Source of the DNA: Comamonas resistens
Lineage (GTDB): Bacteria; Pseudomonadota; Gammaproteobacteria; Burkholderiales; Burkholderiaceae_C
Length of the DNA stretch: 64,000 nt
Assembly: GCF_030064165.1 (NCBI RefSeq)
Contig: NZ_CP125947.1
Location: forward strand, 3,224,001 to 3,288,000
Direction: 5' to 3'
The position numbers and the translations under genes are program-made. How positions within the stretch are numbered: the first letter of the stretch is position 1; each line of letters starts with the position of its first letter. Below, piece by piece: positions 34,000-41,698 of this stretch. The notes beneath the pieces were generated by a model. The model ran no database searches. It was not told the origin of the DNA and saw only the letters and a program-made list of their open reading frames with translations.

Positions 34000-35925
34000 T
34001 CAGTGCGTTGCAGGGCGTCGTGATGCCAGCTTGCGCACCTCGTTGACCATCAGATCAATCTCCTCGAAGGTGTTGTAGAAGGCAACCGAGGGACGCACCG
34101 CCGTCTCCACCCCAAAGCGCCGCAGAATCGGCTGCGCGCAATGGTGGCCGGTGCGCACGGCGATGCCCTCATGGTTCAGCGCCTTGCCCACTTCGTCGGT
34201 GGTATACCCGTCCAGCACAAAGGACAGCGCACTGGCCTTGCCCGGCACGGTGCCAATCAGGCGCAGGCCGGGGATGGTGGCCAGCTGCTGCATGCCGTAG
34301 TCCACCAGGGCATGCTCGTAGCGGCTGATGGCTTCGATGCCGATACGCTCCACATATTCCAGCGCTGCGCCCAGGCCTACGGCATCGGCGATATTGCCGG
34401 TGCCCGCCTCGAAGGTATTGGGCAGGGGCTGGAACAAGGTTTTCTCAAACGTCACATCGGCAATCATGTTGCCGCCGCCTTGCCAGGGCGGCATGGCTTC
34501 GAGCACCTCGCGGCGGCCCCAGAGCACACCGATGCCGGTGGGGGCAAAGATCTTGTGGCCCGAGAAGACAAAGAAATCCGCACCAATGTCCTGCACGTTG
34601 ACCGGCGTGTGTGCAATGGACTGCGCGCCGTCGATTAGCGTGGTGATGCCTCGCGCCCTGGCGCGTGCCACCACTTCCTTGACCGGAACCACGGTGCCCA
34701 GCACATTGGAGACATGGCCGATGGCAACCAGTTTTGTGCGGTCGTTCAGCAGCTTTTCGTATTCGTCGAGGCGAATCTGGCCCTGATCATCGACCGGAAT
34801 CACGCGCAGCCTGGCACCCTTGGCCTGCGCCAGCTGCTGCCAGGGCACGATGTTGGCGTGGTGCTCCAGGTGGCTGACGATAATCTCGTCGCCTTCGCCC
34901 ACGTTTTTTCCGCCCCAGCTCTGGGCCACAAGGTTGATGGCCTCGGTGGTGCCGCGCACAAAAATCACCTCGCGCGCATCGGGCGCATGGATAAAGCGGC
35001 GCACCACTTCACGCGCGTGCTCGTAGGCATCCGTGGCACGGGCAGCCAGTGTGTGGGCCGCGCGGTGGATGTTGGAGTTTTCATGCTCGTAGAAATGCGC
35101 AATGCGCTCTATCACCTGGCGTGGCTTGTGTGTGGTGGCGGCATTGTCCAGCCACACCAGTGGCTTGCCGTTGATACGCTCGGCCAGGATCGGAAAGTCG
35201 CGGCGCACGGCGTTGACGTCGAAGCCGGGGTGGCGGTCGGCCCGGGCCTGCGGCGTGCTGGCAGTTTGCCCATGCGGATGGGGCTTGGCCGGAGTGACAA
35301 AGCCGCTGGGCAAGGTAACCGCATCCACAAAATAAAACCGGGGCGCCGTGCTGACAGGCGCGGCACTGGCGGGCAACGATGACTGAGACGAGACGGCCCC
35401 TAATCCCAGATCGGGCACATCCACAAAGCGGGGACGCGGGGCTCCAGCAGACAAGGCATGCAGCGCCTGCTGGCTCAAGGTATCCAGGCTGTCTGGAGCA
35501 ACTGCCGTTGGAGCCTGCGGCAGATTCGCGCTGTCCGTGAGCCCCGCCAGGCGCGGCTCATAGGCAGGCAGCGCGGCAAAGGCTTTGTCAGGCACGCCAT
35601 TGCCGGCCTGCGCCTGCGGCAGTGCTGCCGGCGCACGGTTGACCAGCGAGAGCGAGGTGGCGGGGCTGGACGGCAGCAGATTGCTGCCCGGCACCTGTCC
35701 CTGCAACGGCGAAGTACCTGGCACATTGGGCGAAAAGCCCGAGGGCGCTGCCAGCGGCGAGCCGCCGGGTGCCCATGTCGCAGGCGGCTGTGCGCCCTGC
35801 ACGGGCAAGGCAGGTGCATCGCCTGGCAGGCTGCGAAACAGGCTGCTGGCCAGCTGCGCCAGCACCGCCGGATCAATGGGCGGCTGGGCACTGGCGGGCG
35901 CAATATTTGCAATATCGGAACTCAA
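34000..35925 (-). CDS. Encapsulin-associated cysteine desulfurase with long disordered N-terminal domain (family 2A cargo)
   Basis: A 641-residue, SufS-like PLP enzyme. The catalytic part (about residues 230-635) has DFPILAERINGKPLVWLDNAATTHKP, the PLP-Lys in FVFSGHKIFAPTGIGVLWG, and the active Cys in RTGHHCAQPILRRFG. It releases sulfur from cysteine. The first roughly 225 residues are Pro/Ala/Ser-rich and low in complexity, with short hydrophobic motifs (LAQLASSLFRSLPG, PRFYFVDAVTLPSG); in family 2A systems such a domain directs the enzyme into the encapsulin shell. The start is taken as TTG at 35925 because AGGAGG lies 7 bases before it; no ATG has such a site. Last gene of the cassette, 90 bases after the shell gene. 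Confidence 0.92.
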   Translation of the reverse strand: MSSDIANIAPASAQPPIDPAVLAQLASSLFRSLPGDAPALPVQGAQPPATWAPGGSPLAAPSGFSPNVPGTSPLQGQVPGSNLLPSSPATSLSLVNRAPAALPQAQAGNGVPDKAFAALPAYEPRLAGLTDSANLPQAPTAVAPDSLDTLSQQALHALSAGAPRPRFVDVPDLGLGAVSSQSSLPASAAPVSTAPRFYFVDAVTLPSGFVTPAKPHPHGQTASTPQARADRHPGFDVNAVRRDFPILAERINGKPLVWLDNAATTHKPRQVIERIAHFYEHENSNIHRAAHTLAARATDAYEHAREVVRRFIHAPDAREVIFVRGTTEAINLVAQSWGGKNVGEGDEIIVSHLEHHANIVPWQQLAQAKGARLRVIPVDDQGQIRLDEYEKLLNDRTKLVAIGHVSNVLGTVVPVKEVVARARARGITTLIDGAQSIAHTPVNVQDIGADFFVFSGHKIFAPTGIGVLWGRREVLEAMPPWQGGGNMIADVTFEKTLFQPLPNTFEAGTGNIADAVGLGAALEYVERIGIEAISRYEHALVDYGMQQLATIPGLRLIGTVPGKASALSFVLDGYTTDEVGKALNHEGIAVRTGHHCAQPILRRFGVETAVRPSVAFYNTFEEIDLMVNEVRKLASRRPATH

Positions 35926-36015
35926 GACCGTTCCTCCTGAATGAATCGCGAACTCGCTGGCAGGCATCGGAATCGATAGCCGCCAACGCTTTAAAACCAA
36001 GGGCTGCGGCGACTT

Positions 36016-36948
36016 TTACTTGTAGGTATCCAGTGCCGAGTAGTCGTGGTAACGGTCGATGCGCACATCGTCCAGCACCGCCAGCGCATCGGGCGTCAGC
36101 ACCGCCAGCGAGCAGTACAGCGAGATCAGATAGGAGCTGATGGCCTGATCGTTGATGCCCATGAAGCGCACGGACAGACCCGGGCTTTGCTCGCCCGCCA
36201 GACCCGGCTGGAACAGGCCCACCACGCCCTGGCGGCGATCGCCCACGCGCAGCAGGATGATGCTGCTCTTGCCATCGGCCACGGGAATCTTGTCCGAGGG
36301 AATCAGCGGCACACCGCGCCAGGTGATGAACTGGCTGCCAAACAGGCTCACCGTGGGTGGCGGCGTGCCACGGCGCGTGGCTTCGCGGCCAAAGGCCGCA
36401 ATCGTCAGCGGGTGGGCCAGGAAGAAGGCAGGTTCCTTCCACACCTTGGTCAGCAACTCGTCCAGGTCGTCGGGGGTGGGCGCGCCGCCGTCGTTCAGGG
36501 GGAAGATGCGCTGCTCGTCCGTCACCTGCGCCAGCAGACCATAGGAGGCGTTGTTGATCAGCTCGCTTTCCTGGTTCTCCTTGATGGTTTCTATGGTCAG
36601 GCGCAACTGTTCCTTGATCTGGTCGTGCGGGCTGCTGTACAGATCGGAGATGCGCGTATGCACATCGAGCACCGTGGAGACCGCATTCAGGAAATACTCT
36701 CGCGGCGCTTCGTCGTAATCCACAAAGGTGCGCGGCAGCTGGTTTTCAAACTGCTTGGCCGTGCAGGTGACTTTGATGTCCTCGGGGTTCCTGACCTGAT
36801 TGACGCGGTAGATACCCGCTTCCACCGGCACCCACTGCAGCAGATGGGTGAGCCAGCGAGGCGTGATGGTGGCCAGCTGAGGCGCGGTCTTGGTAGCGTT
36901 GGCAAGTTGGCGGGCGGCGTTGTCGCCCAGAGTGTGCAAGGTTGTCAT
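36016..36948 (-). CDS. Family 2A encapsulin nanocompartment shell protein (SrpI-like)
   Basis: A 310-residue HK97-fold shell protein. The SrpI-type opening (DNAARQLANATKTAPQLATITPRWLTHLLQWVPVEAGIYRVN) and the middle helix QIKEQLRLTIETIKENQESELIN are characteristic of family 2A. No cyclic-nucleotide-binding insertion is present, which separates it from family 2B. About sixty or more copies assemble into an icosahedral compartment; the cargo is the adjacent desulfurase. Known relatives store elemental sulfur and are induced by sulfur limitation. The ATG at 36948 begins the homology; its ribosome site is weak. The epsC stop is 51 bases upstream. Confidence 0.93.
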   Translation of the reverse strand: MTTLHTLGDNAARQLANATKTAPQLATITPRWLTHLLQWVPVEAGIYRVNQVRNPEDIKVTCTAKQFENQLPRTFVDYDEAPREYFLNAVSTVLDVHTRISDLYSSPHDQIKEQLRLTIETIKENQESELINNASYGLLAQVTDEQRIFPLNDGGAPTPDDLDELLTKVWKEPAFFLAHPLTIAAFGREATRRGTPPPTVSLFGSQFITWRGVPLIPSDKIPVADGKSSIILLRVGDRRQGVVGLFQPGLAGEQSPGLSVRFMGINDQAISSYLISLYCSLAVLTPDALAVLDDVRIDRYHDYSALDTYK

Positions 36949-36999
36949 GAAGCTTGGTTACAGCGGTTGGGAGAACGGGTTGGGAAAAATCTTGAAAGC

Positions 37000-37932
37000 T
37001 CAGGCCGCAGCGGGCAGCGGATGGACTTTTTCCACCGGGCTGGTCTGGGAGACATGGGTTTGCGGCGGCACGTCCTGCGTGACCCAGACATTGCCGCCGA
37101 TGACGGCACCACGGCCAATCGTGATGCGGCCCAGAATCGTGGCGCCGGCATAGATCACCACGTCGTCCTGCACGACGGGATGGCGCGGCCAGCCTTTTTG
37201 CAGATGGCCCTGGGCATCGCGCGGAAAGCGCTTGGCCCCCAGAGTCACCGCCTGGTAGATGCGCACATTGCGGCCAATCACCGCCGTCTCGCCCACCACC
37301 ACGCCGGTGCCGTGGTCGATGAAGCAGCCCGCGCCAATGCGTGCGCCGGGGTGGATGTCTATGCCCGTCTGGCCATGGGCCAGCTCGGCCACCATGCGCG
37401 CCAGCAGCGGCAGCTCCAGCCGGTACAGCACATGGGCAATGCGGTGATGGATCAGCGCCAGCACGCCGGGGTAGCTGAGCACGACTTCGTCCACACTCTG
37501 CGCCGCCGGGTCGCCATGAAAGGCAGCCAGCACATCCACATCCAGCAGCTTGCGCAGACCGGGCAGCTCCCTGGCAAATTCGTGCACGGCCTTGGCGGCA
37601 CGCAGCTCATGGGCACGCTCGCTGTGTTCGCTATCGCGGTCACCGTCCTGGCGGGCGCGGTAGCGCAGCTCGATACGGGCCTGGTCCTGCAACGTCTGCA
37701 AGGCGGTATCCAGCGTGTGGCCGATATAAAAGTCTTCGCTGGACTGGCGCAGCTCGGTCGGCCCCAGGCGCAATGGATAGAGCACGCCCTTGAGCGACTC
37801 TATGGCCTGCGTCACCGCGTCCCGCGAAGGAAACTCACGCTGAGCCGTATCGGTGCGGCCCTGCTGTACACGCCACTGCTCGCGCACCTGGCGCAGCTCG
37901 GCAACGATTTCGGGGATGGGAAAGTCACTCAT
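37000..37932 (-). CDS. epsC: Serine O-acetyltransferase, EpsC type
   Basis: A 310-residue enzyme that acetylates serine to O-acetylserine, the sulfide acceptor for cysteine synthesis. The N-terminal helical part (to about 170) is longer than in CysE. The C-terminal left-handed beta-helix has the hexapeptide repeats DIHPGARIGAGCFIDHGTG, VVVGETAVIGRNVRIYQAVTLGA, and DVVIYAGATILGRITIGRGAVIGGN. AGAGGT precedes two adjacent ATG codons (37935 and 37932); the second has the better spacing. EpsC-type enzymes are regular partners of family 2A encapsulins, giving cysteine that feeds the desulfurase. Confidence 0.9.
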   Translation of the reverse strand: MSDFPIPEIVAELRQVREQWRVQQGRTDTAQREFPSRDAVTQAIESLKGVLYPLRLGPTELRQSSEDFYIGHTLDTALQTLQDQARIELRYRARQDGDRDSEHSERAHELRAAKAVHEFARELPGLRKLLDVDVLAAFHGDPAAQSVDEVVLSYPGVLALIHHRIAHVLYRLELPLLARMVAELAHGQTGIDIHPGARIGAGCFIDHGTGVVVGETAVIGRNVRIYQAVTLGAKRFPRDAQGHLQKGWPRHPVVQDDVVIYAGATILGRITIGRGAVIGGNVWVTQDVPPQTHVSQTSPVEKVHPLPAAA

Positions 37933-37962
37933 CATTCACCTCTTTTCAGAGTCAAAACAGCC

Positions 37963-38012
37963 CACAACGCTTTCTCTCAAAGCGCTGACAGCTACTATTT
38001 TTGAAATTCAAA
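37963..38012. repeat. R2-type palindrome between rhodanese and epsC
   Basis: Minus strand: AAAATAGTAGCTGTCAGCGC, a 9-base centre, then AAGCGTTGTGGGCTGTTTT. It sits in the epsC upstream gap next to the R1 copy. Confidence 0.55.
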
Positions 38013-38083
38013 AAACCGTTATGGCTTGAAAACCGGCGTGCCCCAAGTCAGAGACGGCCAGCAAGGGCCGCCCCGCAGCCAAG

Positions 38084-38128
38084 GCCGTCGTCCCCTTCAG
38101 GGGGAAGCCGCGCAGCGGCTCAGGGGGC
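38084..38128 (-). repeat. R1-type 3'-end repeat after the rhodanese gene
   Basis: Read on the minus strand it starts directly at the rhodanese stop with CCCCCTGAGCCGCTGCGCGG, then CTTCCCCCTGAAGGGGACGAC: a compact R1 copy oriented with the gene. Confidence 0.75.
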
Positions 38129-38617
38129 TCAATCCTGCACCCAGGGCAAGCCGTGGAAGCGCCAGCCATCGCCTTTGCCGCGGTGCTGGGCCTCGTCCAG
38201 CTCGCCTTCAAAGCCTTCGCTGATATTGAAGACATGGGCCAGACCGGCCTTGGCCGCTTCCTGCGCAGCCAGTGTGGAGCGCTTGCCGCTGCGGCACAGC
38301 AGCAAGGCGATGGGGGGAACATTCGGCTGGGCACCCCCCTCCTGCGTCCGCCTTGCCAGCAGTGCCGTCAGTTCACGCACAAAACGCGGGTTGCGCGACA
38401 GTGCCGTACCCGTAGCCCAGGGTACATGGGCGCTGCCAGGCACATGACCCACAAACTTGCGCTCTTCGGCGGTGCGTACATCGACCAGCAGGGCCAGGCC
38501 CTGCTCCACCAGTTGCCAGGCCTCACGCGGGGGGATGGAGCCGGCAAATGACAAGCCTTGCGCCGCGGCCTGAGCCGCAGCTTCTTTCAGCGCGGGAAGG
38601 TTGGAGACATCTGTCAT
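38129..38617 (-). CDS. Rhodanese-domain sulfurtransferase of the encapsulin cassette
   Basis: A 162-residue single-domain rhodanese. Strand ALLVDVRTAEERKFVGHVPGSAHVPW is the conserved rhodanese core and the persulfide-forming Cys is in the loop LLCRSGKRST, with AKAGLAHVFNISEGFEGE closing the fold. It can carry or transfer sulfane sulfur, for example to or from the encapsulated sulfur pool. The ATG at 38617 is chosen; 38650 would add 11 residues, and neither has a strong ribosome site. First gene of the cassette after the CysB-like regulator. Confidence 0.88.
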   Translation of the reverse strand: MTDVSNLPALKEAAAQAAAQGLSFAGSIPPREAWQLVEQGLALLVDVRTAEERKFVGHVPGSAHVPWATGTALSRNPRFVRELTALLARRTQEGGAQPNVPPIALLLCRSGKRSTLAAQEAAKAGLAHVFNISEGFEGELDEAQHRGKGDGWRFHGLPWVQD

Positions 38618-38714
38618 GACTGATTCATCTAAAGAATTCAATGAGCTCATGCTGCGCCCAATAAGACATTCCAACAACGAACAAAAATCAGATTGCTTAT
38701 GCGAAAAACAAGGA

Positions 38715-39647
38715 TCAAACCGCTTCTAACTGCACGGCCTCACGAACCACCTCGGCGGTCAGCGTGGGCACAAAGCTTTCAATGAAGGCATAGGCATAGC
38801 CGCGCAGCCAGGCACCGCGGCGCAATGCCAGCCGCGTCAGATTGACTTCGAACAGATGACGCGCGTCGATGGCATGCAGATGGCGGTCACGCTCGGCATC
38901 AAAAGCGATGGACGCGATGATGCCCACGCCCATGCCCAGTTCCACATAGGTCTTGACCACATCGGCATCCATGGCGGTCAGCACCACATCGGGTGCCAGC
39001 CCTGCCTTCGCAAACGCCTTGTCGATATGGGCGCGGCCCGTGTAGCCCTGCTCGTAGGTGATGATGGGATGACACGCCAGCGCCTGCAGCGACACGGGGC
39101 CGGGCTCATCGAGCAAGGGATGGCCCGGCGGCACCACAATGCTGTGCGACCAACGGTAGCAGGGCAAGGTGGCCAGTTGCTCGTAACTGCCCAGCGCCTC
39201 GGTGGCCACGCCGATATCGGCTTCGCCCGAGATCAGCATTTCGGCCACCTGGCGCGGCGAGCCCTGGTGCAGATGCAAGGACACCTGGGGGTACAGCGCA
39301 CGAAAGTCGCGCACCACCTGCGGCAGCGCATAGCGCGCCTGGGAATGGGTGGCGGCAATCGACAGGCAGCCCTGCTCGCTGGCCCGAAAATCCTCGCCGG
39401 CACGGCGCAGATTGTCGGCTTCGAGCAGCATGCGCTCGACGATGGGCAGCAAGGTCGTTCCCGGCGGTGTCAGCCCCGTCAGTCGCTTGCCCGCGCGCAC
39501 AAAGATGTCGATGCCCAGCTCATCCTCCAGCTCCCGAATCTGCCGGCTCACGCCTGGCTGGGAGGTATGGAGCATGGCTGCCACTTCGGTGAGATTGAAA
39601 CCCCGTCGCACGGCCTCGCGCACGGATCGCAGTTGCTGAAAATTCAT
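38715..39647 (-). CDS. cysB: CysB/Cbl-like LysR regulator of sulfur assimilation
   Basis: A 310-residue LysR protein of the CysB subgroup: MNFQQLRSVREAVRRGFNLTEVAAMLHTSQPGVSRQIRELEDELGIDIFVR in joined pieces is the characteristic helix-turn-helix, and the ligand domain holds THSQARYALPQVVRDF and CHPIITYEQGYTGRAHID typical of CysB/Cbl. CysB activates sulfur genes when sulfide is scarce, responding to N-acetylserine; Cbl acts on taurine and sulfonate genes. Lying between ssuB and the encapsulin cassette, it most likely controls both. Whether it corresponds to CysB or Cbl cannot be decided from one copy. Confidence 0.88.
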   Translation of the reverse strand: MNFQQLRSVREAVRRGFNLTEVAAMLHTSQPGVSRQIRELEDELGIDIFVRAGKRLTGLTPPGTTLLPIVERMLLEADNLRRAGEDFRASEQGCLSIAATHSQARYALPQVVRDFRALYPQVSLHLHQGSPRQVAEMLISGEADIGVATEALGSYEQLATLPCYRWSHSIVVPPGHPLLDEPGPVSLQALACHPIITYEQGYTGRAHIDKAFAKAGLAPDVVLTAMDADVVKTYVELGMGVGIIASIAFDAERDRHLHAIDARHLFEVNLTRLALRRGAWLRGYAYAFIESFVPTLTAEVVREAVQLEAV

Positions 39648-39649
39648 TT

Positions 39650-39698
39650 TTTGATAGCTGCTGACGCTTTCTCCTCTTGCGTCAGCAGCTGTTTTCTC
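39650..39698. repeat. R2-type palindrome between ssuB and the CysB-like gene
   Basis: Perfect 12-base arms AGCTGCTGACGC (39656-39667) and GCGTCAGCAGCT (39679-39690) around an 11-base loop, the best preserved R2 palindrome of the window. It occupies the 61-base gap between the two genes. Confidence 0.7.
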
Positions 39699-39708
39699 TT
39701 GTTTTCTA

Positions 39709-40716
39709 TCAGATCGCCCAGCGCAGCCCTGTCGCGGGTACGCCGGGCCAGCTGTCCTGGGTAGGAGCCTGGGCCACATCGGTCTCGGGCTTTTGCAGCA
39801 CGCGGTCCAGAATGCGGGTCTCCAGCGCCGCAAAGCGTGCATCGCCATGCACGCGCGGGCGCGGCAGGTCGATGCGCTCGTCGAGTGCAATGCGGCCGTC
39901 CTCGATCAGCACCACACGGTCTGCCAGGGCCACGGCCTCCTGCACGTCGTGGGTGACCAGCAAGGCCGTGAATCCGCGGCTGCGCCACAGACCTTCGATC
40001 AGCCTGTGCATCTCGATGCGCGTAAGCGCATCCAGCGCGCCCAGGGGCTCATCGAGCAGCAGCAGGCGCGGCTGGTGCACCAGGGCCCGCGCCAGGGCCA
40101 CACGCTGGCGCTGGCCGCCAGACAGGCGCGCGGGCCATTCCTTCTCGCGGTCGGCCAGGCCGACCTGGGCCAGTACCTCGCGCCCTCTTTCGCGTGCCGA
40201 AGCAGGCAGGCCCAGAATCACGTTGTCCAGCACCCGCAGCCAGGGCAGCAGGCGCGCATCCTGAAACATGATGCGCGTGTCTTTCTTGGCCACTCTGGCC
40301 TCATGTGCATCCCCGCCATCCGCCAGCACCTGGCCGTCGCTGGCTTCTTCCAGCCCCGCCACCAGCCGCAGCAAGGTGGACTTGCCGCAGCCGCTGCGCC
40401 CCACGATGGCAATGAACTCTCCGGGTTGCACATCAAGCTGCACCTGCTTGAGCACCTCGCGCTCGCCATAGCGCTTGGTCAGCTGCCGGGTCTGCAGATG
40501 CACGCCGGGCAACTGGCTGCGCTCGGCCAGCGCAGCTGCCCTGACCTCGCCCGCCTGCTCCTGCTCTGCCTCCCCGGTCTTGCCCCGCTGCTTGTCGCCC
40601 GCCAGCAAGGCCTCGGTCTCTTCCCACGATGCCTCCCAGGCCACCAGCGGCCGCCGCGCATTCATGGTTCCGGCACTGACCAGAGACTGCGTCAAACGAT
40701 TCCACAAATTGCCCAT
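39709..40716 (-). CDS. ssuB: Aliphatic sulfonate ABC transporter ATPase SsuB with extra N-terminal domain
   Basis: A 335-residue protein. The ABC domain (about residues 75-310) has Walker [10 protein letters not shown], signature [15 protein letters not shown], Walker [13 protein letters not shown] and H-loop [12 protein letters not shown]. coli SsuB has 255 residues. The extra N-terminus starts [20 protein letters not shown] and continues [20 protein letters not shown]; almost the same 40 residues form the N-terminus of the separate 67-residue protein at 45969-46172. AGGAG lies 7 bases before the ATG at 40716, so the extension is translated. Confidence 0.9.
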   Translation of the reverse strand: MGNLWNRLTQSLVSAGTMNARRPLVAWEASWEETEALLAGDKQRGKTGEAEQEQAGEVRAAALAERSQLPGVHLQTRQLTKRYGEREVLKQVQLDVQPGEFIAIVGRSGCGKSTLLRLVAGLEEASDGQVLADGGDAHEARVAKKDTRIMFQDARLLPWLRVLDNVILGLPASARERGREVLAQVGLADREKEWPARLSGGQRQRVALARALVHQPRLLLLDEPLGALDALTRIEMHRLIEGLWRSRGFTALLVTHDVQEAVALADRVVLIEDGRIALDERIDLPRPRVHGDARFAALETRILDRVLQKPETDVAQAPTQDSWPGVPATGLRWAI

Positions 40717-40765
40717 CACAAACTCCTGTCTTTTCTGTTCAAAACTGGCGCAGCACATGTGCGTG

Positions 40766-40851
40766 ACAGCGAGCAAGCGCCGCCGCGCAGCGAGGCTGTC
40801 GTCCCCCTCCCGAAGAGAGAGGGGGAAGCGGCAAAGCCGCTCAGGGGGAGG
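40766..40851 (-). repeat. R1-type 3'-end repeat between ssuC and ssuB
   Basis: On the minus strand, CCTCCCCCTGAGCGGCTTTG begins at the ssuC stop, then CGCTTCCCCCTCTCTCTTCG and GGGAGGGGGACGACAGCC follow. Same block order as after cysH and cysD. Confidence 0.8.
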
Positions 40852-41688
40852 CTACTGATACCCCGGATGCCAGCGCAGCCACCAGCGCTCCAGCCCACGG
40901 GCAAACAGATCGGCCAGCTTGCCCAGGATCGCGTAGAGCAAGATGCCCACCAGCACCACATCGGTCTGCAGAAACTCGCGGGCATTCATGGTCAGATAGC
41001 CGATGCCGGACTGGGCCGAGATGGTCTCGGCCACGATCAGGATCACCCACATCAGGCCCAGCGAAAAACGCAGACCCACGAGAATGGAAGACAGTGCGCC
41101 GGGCAGCACGATGTCGCGGTACAGCTGCCAACGCGTGAGGCCGTAGCTTTTGCCCATCTCGATCAGTCCCGGGTCCACATTGCGGATGCCGTGAAAGGTG
41201 TTCAGGTAGATGGGAAAGAACACCGAGATGCTGATCAGAAACAGCTTGGCCGACTCGTCGATGCCGAACCACAGGATGACCAGTGGAATCAGCGCCAGCG
41301 CGGGAATGTTGCGCACCATCTGGATGGTGGAGTCCAGCAGCGTCTCGGCCCAGCGCAGCGATCCCGTGAGCAGGCCCAGCAGCAGCCCGGCGCTGCCGCC
41401 AATGGCCAGGCCTGCCAGGGCGCGCCCGGCACTGACCTTGACATGGGTCCACAGCTCGCCAGACTCGGCCAGCGCCCAGGCCGCACGCAGTACATCCAGC
41501 GGCGCGGGCAGTACCCGCGTGGACAGCCAGCCATGGGCCGACGCCGCCTGCCAGACGGCAATCAGCGCCAGCGGCACCAACCAGGGCAGCAGCCGCAGGC
41601 TGACCTGCCGCGCGAACAGCTCCAGGCGCGGCGTGGCCGCAACGACCTGATCCGAGGGTTTCAGGGCCAGAGTTTGAATTTCGCTCAT
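40852..41688 (-). CDS. ssuC: Aliphatic sulfonate ABC transporter permease SsuC
   Basis: A 278-residue permease with six spans, the first at about residues 33-52 (LLPWLVPLALIAVWQAASA). The ATPase-docking loop is GKSYGLTRWQLYRDIVLPGALSSILVGLRFSLG. Near-identical motif order to TauC at 19368-20276 but a distinct paralog. AAGGATT precedes the ATG at 41688. It works with SsuB and the two SsuA receptors. ssuD ends 10 bases upstream, so ssuD and ssuC are co-translated. Confidence 0.92.
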   Translation of the reverse strand: MSEIQTLALKPSDQVVAATPRLELFARQVSLRLLPWLVPLALIAVWQAASAHGWLSTRVLPAPLDVLRAAWALAESGELWTHVKVSAGRALAGLAIGGSAGLLLGLLTGSLRWAETLLDSTIQMVRNIPALALIPLVILWFGIDESAKLFLISISVFFPIYLNTFHGIRNVDPGLIEMGKSYGLTRWQLYRDIVLPGALSSILVGLRFSLGLMWVILIVAETISAQSGIGYLTMNAREFLQTDVVLVGILLYAILGKLADLFARGLERWWLRWHPGYQ

Positions 41689-41698
41689 ATTCAATCCT

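Noticed and set aside
35926..36000. Upstream ATG starts for the desulfurase at 36000 and 35967
   Set aside because: Neither has a ribosome site, whereas TTG at 35925 has AGGAGG at ideal spacing and begins the Ser/Asp start typical of the disordered domain.
36046..38004. Plus-strand frame of 652 codons across encapsulin and epsC
   Set aside because: Antisense shadow of two well-supported genes; no ribosome site or motif.
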